Source: Epiperipatus broadwayi (Eukaryota; Onychophora; Udeonychophora; Euonychophora; Peripatidae). From it: a stretch of DNA of 64,000 bases. Location: the NCBI GenBank assembly GCA_028023455.1, contig JAQFVV010000055.1:5054030-5118029 (forward strand), given 5' to 3'. Made by a program: the position numbers and the translations under genes. Of the stretch, positions 10,847 to 21,052 are shown in pieces (the first letter of the stretch is position 1; the number at the start of each line of letters is the position of its first letter). The notes beneath the pieces are model-generated. The model worked only from the letters and a program-made list of their open reading frames with translations, did not search any database and was not told the DNA's origin.

Positions 10847-11770
10847 TAATATATATATATGCTCTGCGCACAGTTAATGAAGCTATTAATAAATTGTCAA
10901 AATTTTTTACTGCCAAGCGCTTTCGGGACAGTCTACAGTCCCATATTCATGGCGAGTTATTCTGTTAATAACTGTAAAACTATGCAAATTTTATGCAAAT
11001 TTATATGCAGATGTTACGTGGACCATTTACGAGATAGGGAATAGCAGGCCTCTCTTCTGTTGATTGCTGATGGGTCAGCCGCAATGAAGTAAGCTTCCCT
11101 AACTTTATGTTTGGTGTCGTTTGTTTCAGAGTAAATGACACTGGCTGTGGTAGGTAGAAAAGCATGTCCAGAGTTTCTTTCATGTTCGACAAAAATCGAA
11201 TTACCTTCAGACTTTGTTTTGGTTTTATTGTAAAGGTATCGATGTTGAGCTACTCTGGTGGCAATGTTAATTTTGGTCTCTCCATAATATGTTGCCATGC
11301 AATTTCTTTGGGGGCAGGTAATTTTGTACACAACTTGAGGGGTGAGTTCAGGTTTGATCCTGTCTTTGGTATTATTTATCAGTCTATTGGTGTTGGGAGG
11401 TGAACGGAAAGCGACTTCAAAGTCACATGATAGTTGATTGATAAGGCTTTTAGCTGTAGAGTGAACGTATGGGATTAAGATTCTTGGTTTGTTTTCTTTC
11501 TTGTGGTTGTGGTTTATTTTATAGAAAAATTTGTTGACTTTTCTGTTGATGGATGAATAAGTGTGTCCAATTTTCCTTAAATCAGTTATATAATTGATGA
11601 GATTTTTTTCTTTTATCTGCCTCATATTTGCACAAGTTATGGTTCCTAAACAAGAATGAGGAGAGGGCTGCAAGTTTGTGTGAGTGAGGTGCATAAGAAT
11701 TGGGGTTTGTCAAGCCTCTTACTTCCAAAGGTTTGACTACCATTTGGTAGTCCAGCTTCTCTATGTTTTT
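10847..11770 (-). mobile_element. 5'-truncated Penelope-like element
   Basis: The insertion is flanked by GCTAAAT at 10840-10846 and 11771-11777, a 7-bp target duplication confirmed by comparison with the uninterrupted tandem unit. On the minus strand it starts inside the linker after the reverse transcriptase, runs through the GIY-YIG endonuclease, and ends in a 3' UTR that contains TGTGCGCAGAGC before an AT tail. 5' truncation is usual for Penelope elements. The same 3' end occurs as a hairpin at 46470-46705. Confidence 0.85.
11014..11694 (-). pseudogene. Penelope GIY-YIG endonuclease domain
   Basis: This 226-codon frame encodes the C-terminal part of a Penelope-like polyprotein. The GIY-YIG nuclease, which nicks target DNA, lies at residues 121-200: VVYKITC, then YYGET at 136-140 (the YIG strand), Arg147 in ATRVAQH, and Glu200 in VREAYFI as the likely metal ligand. 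Cys127/Cys132 and His171/His178 fit the CCHH zinc site typical of animal Penelope endonucleases. It ends at a natural stop just after SLSRKWST. The first Met is not the true start. Linker residues continue upstream in another frame (KLDYQMVVKPLEV.. and HSHKLAALSSF near 11660-11765), so there is a frameshift and the reverse transcriptase is missing. Confidence 0.85.
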
Positions 11771-11973
11771 GCTAAATCAAATTTACAATTAAAACTTAAG
11801 AATATTAAAAGCATTTGCAAGATAAAAATATATTGATAATGTATTATCTATATTTAAACTAATCATAGATAAAAGAATTCCAGATTTTTCTAGATGTATG
11901 TAATATGTATATATTACCTATTATGTAAAAATTGTTGCGGCAAGTAATATAAAAACATTAAAAAAATTATATA

Positions 11974-12305
11974 GTGTGCCTCTCTTCCTCAAAAGTCACA
12001 CTTTGTCACTGCTGCAGTGCAATATGTTCTGGTGAAGCTCATACCTTGCTTTCCACTTGCATCTCTCAGCACTATTACTTGTACAAAAGAGCTCTGAACA
12101 AACTTGAATATAATTCAATCTTGGAATATCAAAGGTTCACTGGCCATATATTCGAACTGTCTTCTGTCACCATCACTTGTATAGAGTGCCATGATTCTAA
12201 ACAAATTTAAAGAAGCATGGCTTAAAGCTAACAACACCCATGCCATAAACTGGAAGGAAGCATGCTTCTCTCTTTCCAAAAAGTGGACTCTAACCCACTT
12301 TGCAT
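11974..12305 (+). pseudogene. Second Penelope endonuclease remnant
   Basis: In the plus strand CSGEAHTLLSTCISQH, then EYQRFTGHIFE and ECHDSK match the GIY-YIG region at 11014-11694. After a frameshift AINWKEACFSLSKKW and a stop match its C-terminus (AINRREACYSLSRKW). Divergence between the two is large, so this is a separate, older family. Frameshifts and stops make it non-functional. Confidence 0.75.
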
Positions 12306-13070
12306 AAATTTAAATATTCATTGCACACATTTTTCATTGTGCTCATTCAACTATCTAGCTATGATTATGAGAAGACAAAACTTCTCGAAAGGTGCTCATC
12401 CATTAATTTTATTATCTATAATTAGCTTTACCAATACGCATGTTTTAGCACATTTAAACATACTACTTGTTTAATTGGGAAATTTACATTTTTCTTATTA
12501 TTACTATATTATTTGATATAAAACTTGAAAGGAATATCTCTCATCATATATTCAATATATGAAAAATCTTTGATCTTCAGGTAAGCCAGATATTTTAAGT
12601 CTTAGGAAAAGACTTGATAGACAGTCAAAACTCATAAATTAAATAAAATATTGAAAAGTACAATAGAGAAGTGTGTGTTAGAGTTTAAAAAATCACCCCC
12701 TATACTGGGTAGAAGTGAAGATAGTCAATTATAGTCTAGTACCAATCATTTACTTCTCTTGGGCATCATATATCATTCTGTCAGCCAAGTGGGAAAAAAG
12801 TTTAGACCTAGCTCTTTTATCAATAGTTGTAAATAAATAATGGGGATAATTCTCAAGTATCACTAGACAGGCTGTACAAAGATGGCAAGAGGAACATTGG
12901 CTATTCTCATCTCCATACACAATTTGCGATTAGCGATCATCTACTTTTTTAAAAATTATAATTTATTGTTTTAAAAAATAATATTTGATGAAGTAGAGGC
13001 TTGATATGAATTTGCTTTATTTTTTATAAATACTTATGAATTCTTTCAAAGTCTTACAGGAAAACAACAG
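12306..13070. other. AT-rich sequence, no feature
   Basis: No repeat family or coding signal was recognised. Confidence 0.45.
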
Positions 13071-13074
13071 TGAT

Positions 13075-13300
13075 ACAGTCATGCAACCCAGTGCAAGCTG
13101 TAGTAATCATCTATTGATTACTATGGCTTGCACTGGGTGGCATTACTGTATGAAGAATTTTTTCTGGGCATAATGGCTAAGAGACTCCTGACTCCAAAAA
13201 AGGAGAAGTCACAGTGCATCACATCACAGTTTTAACAACCTGTGTAAGCATAGGAAATGGTGATCATGTGATGTGGTTTAAAAGCCCTGTAGGGTTTGGT
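13075..13300 (+). repeat. HH-B palindrome with LINE tail inserted
   Basis: CCCAGTGCAAGC and its inverse GCTTGCACTGGG flank a short spacer (13088-13135), forming the HH-B tail palindrome. The tail is interrupted at about 13163-13238 by a LINE 3' end and then resumes with 'ttttaacaacctgtgtaagc' and 'gtgatcatgtgatg'. Confidence 0.65.
13163..13238 (+). mobile_element. LINE 3'-end fragment
   Basis: 'ctgggcataatggctaagag', 'ctgactccaaaaaa' and 'agtcacagtgcatcacatca' match the 3' ends at 21880-21945 and 49325-49405, and inverted copies at 38103-38215 and 50060-50160. The terminal ATCAC repeats look like the LINE tail. Confidence 0.65.
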
Positions 13301-13905
13301 GCAGAGAGGCAGATGCTGGAGCTGAAGATCCATGCATAAGCAACCCAGGCCTGTCAGTTTTGGTGCTCAAACTTTGCATGAACTTCTGAAAAATAAATGC
13401 TTTCGATCGTCATTTTTATTTTTTTTAAAATTATTTCATAAACATTAAATCTGTAAAGAAGTTTTTGTTTCATTTGTAAGAGAAAATAAATGGCAGTAAA
13501 CATTTAAATATGAAAGAAATTACTTTTTTGTAAAAGAAATTTTTGTAAAATTGAATTAAAGTGAAATTATATGTCATTTACTGATTGTGTTTAAATATGG
13601 TATTATTATGAATCTGCATACTTACCAGTAAAAAATTTCCTAAATATAGAACAGGAATAACAAACTTTAATATTTTCACATGCCAAAAACTCAAGTCATA
13701 AGAACATTGCTTTACAGAAATATTATTTATTAAGTGGATAACCCCTAGTCTAATGAATAACTAATAAAAGTCATTAATATACTTTTATTAAGTGATTTGT
13801 GTCAAAGTTGCGAAGGTGATAAGTTTGACACTTCTCAATTAAACTGTAGTAATTGGTTATCTATATATATACTGAATAATAATAAAGATATGGGCAAAAG
13901 ATTGT

Positions 13906-13960
13906 GATCGGGGCCAATTGATGAATGCTGGTTCAGCACAAAATGTGCATCTTGGGGATC
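13906..13960 (+). ncRNA. Hammerhead ribozyme HH-C
   Basis: GAUC..CCAA pairs with UUGG.GAUC. The core reads UUGAUGAA and CAAAA, so C3 and G12 are changed. Stem II and the AUG-UG-CAU stem III are intact. Confidence 0.65.
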
Positions 13961-14206
13961 TTTTTTTTTTCATGTTTATGCCGACCCTTGAAAATGTGTT
14001 AAAAAGTTGATAGAAACCAGTCCCTATCATGTGTGAGAGTGGTGTAATGAAAATACTACAGAAATATTATTTATTAAGTGAATAGTCTCTAGTCTAATGA
14101 ATGATGTATTACTTTTATTAAATGGTTTGTGACAAGGTGGTAAGTTTGACACTTATCAATTAATCTGTGTATTTACTGAACAATGATAAAGATATATAAA
14201 AGATTG

Positions 14207-14262
14207 TGATCTGAGACAACTGATGAGTGCTGGTTTAGCATGGAATATGTATCTTGGTGACC
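14207..14262 (+). ncRNA. Hammerhead ribozyme HH-C
   Basis: CUGAUGAG is intact, stem II is UGCU/AGCA with loop GGUUU, the second strand reads UGGAA instead of CGAAA, and stem III is AUAUGUAU with C17. It is likely weakened. Confidence 0.65.
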
Positions 14263-14420
14263 ATACACCTTTTTCATGTCTTTGGACATACGTGTATGAT
14301 TACATCCATCCACAAAGTGTTAAAAGTGAATAAAAACCAGTTCCTACATTGCGTGATTAGTAGAGTAGTTAAAATTACAATATAGAAATATTCATTATGT
14401 GAAAATTTTTAAATAGTATT

Positions 14421-15285
14421 AACATTTTCATTCTCAGTTACAAATTACATTGATAGATAGCATTATTTTTATTTATTCTACTAAACGATTTAATTATCTT
14501 TTTTTAATTAAAGTAAAACTTCAAATGTACGATTAAGTTCTTCATTTATAGTTTTTGTCTTTTTATTCATTTAATATATTATTTTTTATTTTGCATTAAT
14601 TAAAATCGTAATTATAAATTTATTTAACGCATATTGATTACGTAAGTAATATTTACTAAGGCTGTAAATCTCAAGAATATGCACGTGAAAATGTGAAGGT
14701 AGGGACCTCTCTTCTTCCAAAGCGTAAGTTTGTGGTTAAGACCTGTAGAGGTCCCTATCTTCACATTTTAACACGCATATTCTTGAGGTTTACAGCCTTA
14801 GTAAATATTATTAATCAAAATCAAAAAATTTTAGGATCATCATGAATTCTTTATATATAACTGTCCTGCTACTGGCTGTGTCCCCAAGTGCAACTAGCAG
14901 TTGAGCATTCATGCAGCTTAGAGGAAACATTGGCAACCACTATATTAAGAAGTTTTCCCACATCTTTAATACTTGTACATAATGATAAAAAGTGAGAAAA
15001 AATTAGTAACAGTGAAAGATGGAGTGAAAAAAGTTAATGTGGGTTGAAAAAAAAATCATAACAATTAGATAAATCAAGTATTTGAAATGATAGATATTTA
15101 GAAGAATGTACTAGAAGATATAATAATGAAAATAGAAAAACAAATAAATAAAACTATTAGATTATCTTAAAGATGGAACTGGGTATATTTACCTAATGTA
15201 TAGTGCTAAGGAAAAAATATAGAATAGATAAATGTTTAAAATCTTCCTTTAGACAAATAATGTACAATACATATAAAGTATATTA
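14421..15285. other. AT-rich sequence apart from one palindrome
   Basis: Apart from the inverted repeat annotated at 14652-14815 I see only A/T-rich unique sequence. Confidence 0.45.
14652..14815. repeat. 60-bp-arm inverted repeat
   Basis: 'tttactaaggctgtaaatct' at the left is mirrored by 'ggtttacagccttagtaaat' at the right, and 'gtgaaggtagggacctct' by 'agaggtccctatcttcac'. The spacer is about 35 bp. No hammerhead core is present. It is probably a small foldback element. Confidence 0.7.
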
Positions 15286-15289
15286 ATAA

Positions 15290-15410
15290 TTTTTATTAGA
15301 CATTCATTAGACTAGAGAGTATCCAATAATGAATACTGCTTTTGTAGTGTAATTTTCACTTCACCACTCTCACACAAGATAGGGATTGGCTACCTTGAGT
15401 GAAAATTGTA
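15290..15410 (-). repeat. HH-C fragment
   Basis: 'aatttttattagacattcat', 'actagag' and 'tgtagtgtaattttcact' are the HH-C tail in minus orientation. The copy has no ribozyme. Confidence 0.65.
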
Positions 15411-15569
15411 TACTGAAAATTAAATTATAGAAATATTATACAAATAAAGAAGATTTTGTAAGCAGAAAGATTCAGATGATAAAATAAAACATAAAAGAAT
15501 ACCCTATATATTACTAAATTTAAGCTATTATAACTTCTTTCTTATGCACTTATTTAATGCAATATATTA

Positions 15570-15780
15570 TTTTTATTATTGTTTTATATGCTTACAGCTT
15601 CAATTGTCCAGAAGTCTTCACCATAGCTCTAAAATATATACACATATATAAATAGAAGAGAAGTAATAGGTAATATATTTACATAAAAAAAAAATTAATT
15701 TACTGATGAAGATTTCGGGACAGTTGAAACTGTAAGTGAATAAAACAGTAATAAAAACGATGTTGAATTGAATAAGTATA
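15570..15780. repeat. Palindrome with hammerhead-like relics
   Basis: The left arm (15590-15640, minus) and right arm (15700-15740, plus) each carry CUGAUGAAG or GGUGAAG, then CGGGACAGUU or its equivalent, then GAAACUGU. This is the signature CUGAUGAAG..GAAAC found at Penelope ends. Stem I pairing is poor, so I regard it as a relic. Confidence 0.45.
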
Positions 15781-15825
15781 TAAGAAAAGGGTTATAATTA
15801 TTTATATTTAATAATATAATCAATG

Positions 15826-16045
15826 AAAAAATGATGAGTCTGAAGTGGAGTTGGACTAAACATATTGCTAGAAGAGATGATAATAAATGGACAGTTGAAA
15901 TCTTAAACTGGATTCCAAGACCTAGAAAGAGACCACATGTGAGATGGATGGATGAAATAAGAAAAGGTGCTGGGGTGATGTAGAGAAGAGAGGCTAGAGG
16001 TCAGAGAAGATGGATTAAACTTGGAGAGACTTTCATCCTGCCATA
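15826..16045 (+). pseudogene. LINE C-terminus remnant
   Basis: The plus-strand reading LKWSWTKHIARRDDNKW, then WIPRPRKRPHVRW and RRWIKLGETFI matches the region after the reverse transcriptase in a common animal non-LTR class (LKW.WAGHIAR.., KRPRGRP..RW.., W..LGEAFI). One in-frame stop follows the GAGVM segment. The rest of the element is absent. Confidence 0.75.
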
Positions 16046-16645
16046 GTTGAGAATGATGGTGATGATGATAATAATGGATTTCTTCAAGAAAAAAATAATA
16101 TATTTATTCTATTATTAAAAAAGCTAAACATTAAAAAAAATCTGTAATAAAATGTGAAAATAAAATACACTGTTCAATAGCCAACACAAGATTAATACTA
16201 AAATGAAAACAAGAATTTCCATATATTTATCTAAAAAATATTCATCCATAATGTGATTAGGCAGGCAAGCAATTAAAAGTTGACATTACAAATTAAAATC
16301 ATGTTATTTAATAATAATATTTTCAATCCAAACTACCTTTAAACAGAAAGTACTATTATTAGATGATGTGATTTCAATTTGCAATACCAGTTTTTAATTG
16401 GTTGTTTATTTGTTTATATCATAGCTGAAATATTTCTAGAGAAATTTCTACTAAAATTTCATTATTTGCATCTGTATGTCCATGAAAATCTACTAAATGT
16501 TATATAAAAAATCATATACAGTTTCTTTTAATAGGAATAAAGTAACTCCATGAGATATTTATCAATTTTTAAAGATAGAAATTATGTATGTAAATGTGTT
16601 TACATGTGCAATTTATATATACATATGTGTGTGTAAACTAGTTTA
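16046..16645. other. AT-rich sequence, no feature
   Basis: A GATGATGATAATAAT run lies at the start. Nothing else was recognised. Confidence 0.45.
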
Positions 16646-16647
16646 TC

Positions 16648-17010
16648 TACCACTTCCAGCTGTATTGTGACAGTTTACATCAGTGGTTTTACTATGATAG
16701 CTTAATCTTGTGTCTCATTTATGCTTTAAATTCTAGAATGAACTTGTCTCACTGCTCAGCCATATATTAGTCTGACATTCACCTTTGACAGATGTTTTCA
16801 ACCTTACCTCCAAATGGATTGACTATTTATGGAAAGATCTCCCATCATTAATGGAAACAATTGGATTCATTGAGTATCATTGCCTATTGACCCATTCTTG
16901 CCATGGGTTTTGTGTTATCTACCTACATATCTATTGGTCTGTGGTGATGAATGCTCAATCTCTTCATGATAAAATGGAATCTGGACTAATCTATTATTTA
17001 GAAAATCATT
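16648..17010. repeat. Unidentified repeat, copy 2
   Basis: Counterpart of 8605-9035. An 82-codon frame at 16785-17033 has no recognisable domain and is not conserved in the other copy. Confidence 0.4.
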
Positions 17011-17084
17011 TAAAAACTTTAAAGCAAAATTAAAAGATTAAGGAAGTCATATATCTTGCTTACTATAATCCCTTCATATACACT

Positions 17085-17395
17085 TTAATGCAAAAAACTT
17101 TTTTTAATGATTCCTTTATTTTCATGACAGTTTCAACTATCCTGCAGTCTTCATCACACCAATCTTAAATTCCTCTACCAATTCATCTAGAGCAATTTAA
17201 GATCACTCTGATGCAAACTTCAGGATAGTCGAAACTGTCAGGAAAATTAAGGAATCATTAAAAAAATTCCTTTAGAGAAATTTAAGATTGCTCTGATGAA
17301 GACTGCAGGACATTTGAAACTGTCAGGAAAATAAAGGAATCATTAAAAAAAGTTTTTTGCATTAAAATGTATGTGAAAGAGGTTATAGTAAGCAA
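17085..17395. repeat. Palindrome with three hammerhead-like motifs
   Basis: Motifs lie on the minus strand at 17127-17165 and on the plus strand at 17206-17242 and 17290-17333. Each reads CUGAUGAAGACUGCAGGA or a variant, followed by a pairing strand and GAAACUGUC. The stem II consensus GACUG with UAGUC is good, one A is extra at the base of the stem, and stem I pairing is weak. The outer arms ('aaaaaactttttttaatga' and its inverse) make the whole a foldback. Confidence 0.5.
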
Positions 17396-17699
17396 TATAT
17401 ATGAATAAATGCAAAGAAATTAAAAGGAGAAAAATAAGAATATACTTCTAATTAATGAAGTCATTAGGATATAAAACTAAAAAGTTATTAAAATACAGAT
17501 GATTAAAAAAAGCATACCAATAATGACAAAATTTAAAAGCAAAAAAAAAATTTTTCATCTGATATATGATATGGATTTAAATATATATATATATTCTAAT
17601 GACTGAAGATATTTTAATAAATCTCACATTTATATGAGTAATATTGTATAGATATGCAAAACCTCTTTAATGCTTATTGCTTTGCCATCTATTAAATCT

Positions 17700-18400
17700 T
17701 TAAAAAGTCCTGTATGACTTAATGCAATACTCAAGCAATAGACTCTGAAGCTAAGGTTCTCAGATTGATTCCAATTGTGGCACCTTTCAGTGCTCAAACT
17801 ATTTATGAATGGGTTGATGAAAATCCTTGCACATATTGCTTGAATATCAGGCAACTTCATAAACAAGGCTTACACATTGGATGAATGATGAACTTGAGAA
17901 CTAATGGTACTTAAAGTTAAATCTATCACTTATGGTGCTTGAGTATCATATGACCTCCTGAACAATAATGCATTGGCAGAATGATGGACCTGAGAACTAA
18001 AGACACCTGAAATTAAATCTGTTGCAGTGCTTGAATATTATAATCTGAATAAGTCTTATTAATTGGTGGAATTATGGACCTGAGAATTAAGAGTATCTGA
18101 AGCTAAATGTGAAATTTAAAGTGCTTGAATATTGGATGCTCTCCTGAACAAGCCTTATCCAGTGCCAGAATTGTGGACTTTGAGAACTAAAGATGTCTAA
18201 AGTTAAATCTTCCACTTAAGCTACTTGAATATCACACACAATCTCTTGATAGCAAACCATTCAGTTATTTGCTCACAGCCTGGGCAGTTTGAACCAGTGA
18301 TTAGTATGTTGAGTTTGAGAACTAAGAATTCCTAGATCAAATCTCAACAAGTGGTTTGTGCTCAAGCATCTTGTAATATTCTTACCAGTTGATTATATTT
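17700..18400 (+). repeat. Tandem array of SINE-like units
   Basis: At least five diverged units repeat the sequence 'ctgagaacta' at about 17891, 17987, 18077, 18179 and 18314, that is 90-135 bp apart. Each goes on with 'aaattaaatct' and 'gtgcttgaatat'. The order resembles, on the opposite strand, the SINE array at 40890-42150 (tRNA-like part, then 'gctcaag..ttatgaa'). Confidence 0.6.
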
Positions 18401-19480
18401 TTACATCTAGAATATCTTTTGGAAATCACCTTTCTTAATTTTCTATTCCTTTCCTCTTCAATCCACAGCACCAGTAGGCAATAGAAAAAAATCACAAAGT
18501 AATAAATCAGCAACAAATCCTACAACTCAAGTTCTGCCACCTAGTGGATGCTTGAGTAATCATTAGAAGTCAGATGGTGTTAAATCTTTTTCCAGCATTG
18601 TCTTACCCATATATCCGGATTAGTTTTGGATCTACATCTAGTACCCTTGAATTTCTTTACCTCTCCTTTATAGTAAAAAAGGAATAATATATGGCCGCTG
18701 GAGAAAAAAGTAAATTTGTTGTCAAAAATACACGATGCACTAGATGCAAGTGTAAAACATCTCACTGAAGAAAGCCACAATCCAATAATTAATTATTCAG
18801 AGAATATGGAGAGGACCACACTGTACAGATTTAATAAATGCTATCATCTGATATCTATGATTGCTCAAAGTTACTATAGAACTAAAAGTTATAGGATTTG
18901 CTGCTGAAAAGTGCTAGGGGTCATGTGATCTTTACTTGATTTCAAAGTACTAAATCATGAGATGAATGTTCTAGTATGAATAAAATCAGCATTTATAGGC
19001 ACAATGTCTTAATTTGATATAATTAAAAAAATTGTCCTGCCATTTCGCTTATTTTGCATGCACTGAAAAAACAGATTCAGTTGGAATATGGGTATAACTT
19101 AAGTTGACTTGTAATGAGTAAAGATAAAATATCCTATAAATAACTCACTATTGGGGAAAGGCTTTTTCAGCAGATTTTTGTAGAGGAACAATGAAAAAAA
19201 ATGACACTTTCTAATTCTCTGGCAGTAAGAGTTTTACATATTTTCCCATTTTATTTTATGTTCAAGCTAAGTGTAACTAGATACTTATTGAACCTTGTTC
19301 TATAGTTATCTGGGTTAGCTATGTTTTGGCTACCTGAAATATAAATCCTAAGCCCAATTAGAGGTTTGAACTCAGGTCACAATTATATCAGGCAAATATT
19401 ATACTTCTATATACTAGATCCTTTATATTTAGTCAGTATCATGCAAAAGAAATTGTGAAACAAGTATCTATAACATATGA
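18401..19480. other. No gene; unique-looking sequence
   Basis: Mixed-composition sequence. Short open frames on both strands near 18580-18910 overlap each other and show no domain. Confidence 0.45.
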
Positions 19481-19667
19481 CCTCATCACACACATGTATA
19501 TTTCAAATATGTATAGTTTAAAATCACATGATCACCATTTTGTATGCTTACACATACTGTAAATAAAAGTACCAAACCATACAGTATTGCCACCAAGTGC
19601 AAGCCTTCTTAATCAGTGGATGCAGGGAGATTTGTCTATAAAATCCATATTTAGGTCCTATCCATCC

Positions 19668-19720
19668 ACAACCCCAGACTAGTTTCTAGCATGTGGCATT
19701 CATCAGTGAGGAGCCTTGGG
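19668..19720 (-). ncRNA. Hammerhead ribozyme HH-B
   Basis: On the minus strand stem I UCCUCA/UGGGGU, CUGAUGA, a stem II hairpin closed by UGC/GCU, AGAAA, stem III ACUAGU and C17. One stem II base differs from the family consensus. The core is intact. Confidence 0.7.
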
Positions 19721-20310
19721 CTAGATCTTAGAATCTAATGCAACACTCTACCAGCCACTTTTACCTATTTTATTAACTACAAAACTAAGAGCCAAGATAA
19801 AAACATAATGTTTTCAACCGAAGCTCATTCACTACTATAGTCATATATATCTGAACTCAGTTCGCATCTATACATTTTGGTATCTTTGGTTTTCCAAGAA
19901 CCATGGTCACCATTATCCTATGGGCAATATAGGTATAAAACCATCAAAATATCACATAATCACTATTTCATATGCTTGCACATGCTGTTAATAAGAGTAT
20001 CAAATTCTCCATACAGTAACATCACCAAGTGCAAGTATATGAAATGGTGATCATGTGGTGTTTTGATGGTTTTATACCTATCCTGTTCATAGGATAATGG
20101 GGAGTGTGGTTTTTGAAAAACCAAAGACATCAAAATATATAGATGCTGAACTGAGTTCAGCTTTACATGACTATACAAGTGAATGAGTTTGGGTTGGAAA
20201 CATTATAGTATTTTCATCTTGGGATCCTAGCTTTATAGTTAAGAAAATAGGCAAAAAGTGGTTGGTGAAGGGTTGCATTAGATACTAAGATCTATGCGCA
20301 GTGCTTTCAA

Positions 20311-20369
20311 ATCCAAGGCTCCTCACTGATGAAAGTCGCATGCTAGAAAGTAATCTGGGGATGTTGGGT
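20311..20369 (+). ncRNA. Hammerhead ribozyme HH-B
   Basis: AUCCAA pairs with UUGGGU and UCCUCA with UGGGGA around CUGAUGA and AGAAA. Stem III reads AGUAAU, which weakens it. Stem II is AGU..GCU. Confidence 0.7.
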
Positions 20370-20524
20370 GAGTAGGCACTAGATAAAGATTTACACACAA
20401 ATCTTCATGCTTCCATTGATTATGAAGGCTTGCACTTGGTGACACTACTGTATAAAGAGTTTGGTACTTTTATAGCTTAATGCATATGAAATTTAAACAG
20501 AAATAGGAACATTCTCATAAGTTA

Positions 20525-20725
20525 TGTATAATTATACCAATGTGTTTTTTTGACTACTGTAAGCTTTAATACATAATAACCAAGATCAGATGATAGTGCT
20601 TAAATAGATCCTTATTCTATGCTTCCCTATCCACTAGTCCCATACCATTTTCAAACTTATGGCTTTAATCAGTGAGAAGCTTAGAATTTTGGAACAGTAG
20701 ATTTAGATCTTTAAAATCTAATTCA
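20525..20725 (-). repeat. Decayed HH-B copy
   Basis: 'ggctttaatcagtgagaagc' and 'ctagtccca' near 20635-20690 are the HH-B ribozyme on the minus strand, too mutated to fold properly. Confidence 0.5.
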
Positions 20726-21052
20726 TCTTCCCTCTAGCCTATATTATTTACTTCTTTTGTAATATCAAGCTAACAGTCTAAACTGAAAAATATATAAATA
20801 TTTTCAAACTAAACCAACTAACCTGTATAGTCAAATTAGATCTGAAACCAATAAAGTTTCTATATATTATGGCATTATGTTCAAAAAAATACTTCTATAA
20901 ACACCTTTATCCTGTGGCAATATTTGATATAAACAATAAAATATCACATGACTTCAGTTGACGTATCATTGTTTTAACGACATACTTTCCCCCTATGTCA
21001 TTTACTGGAAGCTTTAGTAAGTAATAAGGATTCTATATGCCTTTGGTAATCA

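Larger units (their letters stand above)
10480..11845 (+). repeat. Tandem duplication interrupted by Penelope
   Basis: A unit of about 200 bp at 10486-10682 ('tttttgtatggaatttct' through 'gataatgta') is repeated at 10715-10846, and the repeat resumes at 11771-11845. The second copy is split by the Penelope insertion at 10847-11770. Confidence 0.75.
13700..14420 (+). mobile_element. HH-C tandem repeat (direct dimer)
   Basis: Two HH-C units lie head to tail. Each has the 'gataatctctagtctaatg'-like block, 'tttgacacttatcaatt', the ribozyme, and the 'gtgtaatgaaaa' block. The ribozymes at 13906 and 14207 are 301 nt apart, so a transcript through both could release a unit-length RNA if both were active. 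Confidence 0.75.
19485..20480. mobile_element. HH-B foldback (inverted dimer)
   Basis: The left arm (about 19500-19950) and right arm (about 20040-20480) are inverted copies of one HH-B unit. Landmarks are 'tccatacagta.tgccacc', the ribozyme, 'gcattagatc', 'ctttatagtta', 'tgaactgagttc', 'gacatcaaaatatatagat' and 'gtgatcatgtg'. The ribozymes face outward, minus at 19668 and plus at 20311. The middle repeats the tail palindrome. Confidence 0.8.

Noticed and set aside
14652-14815. Hairpin terminator or ribozyme
   Set aside because: The palindrome has no hammerhead core and is far too long for a terminator; it fits a small foldback element.
15698-15745. Active hammerhead with CUGAUGA and GAAA
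   Set aside because: The flanks do not form stem I next to the core, so I list it only as a relic.
16785-17033. Small protein gene of 82 codons
   Set aside because: It lies in a repeat whose other copy (8605-9035) is not open, and it has no domain.
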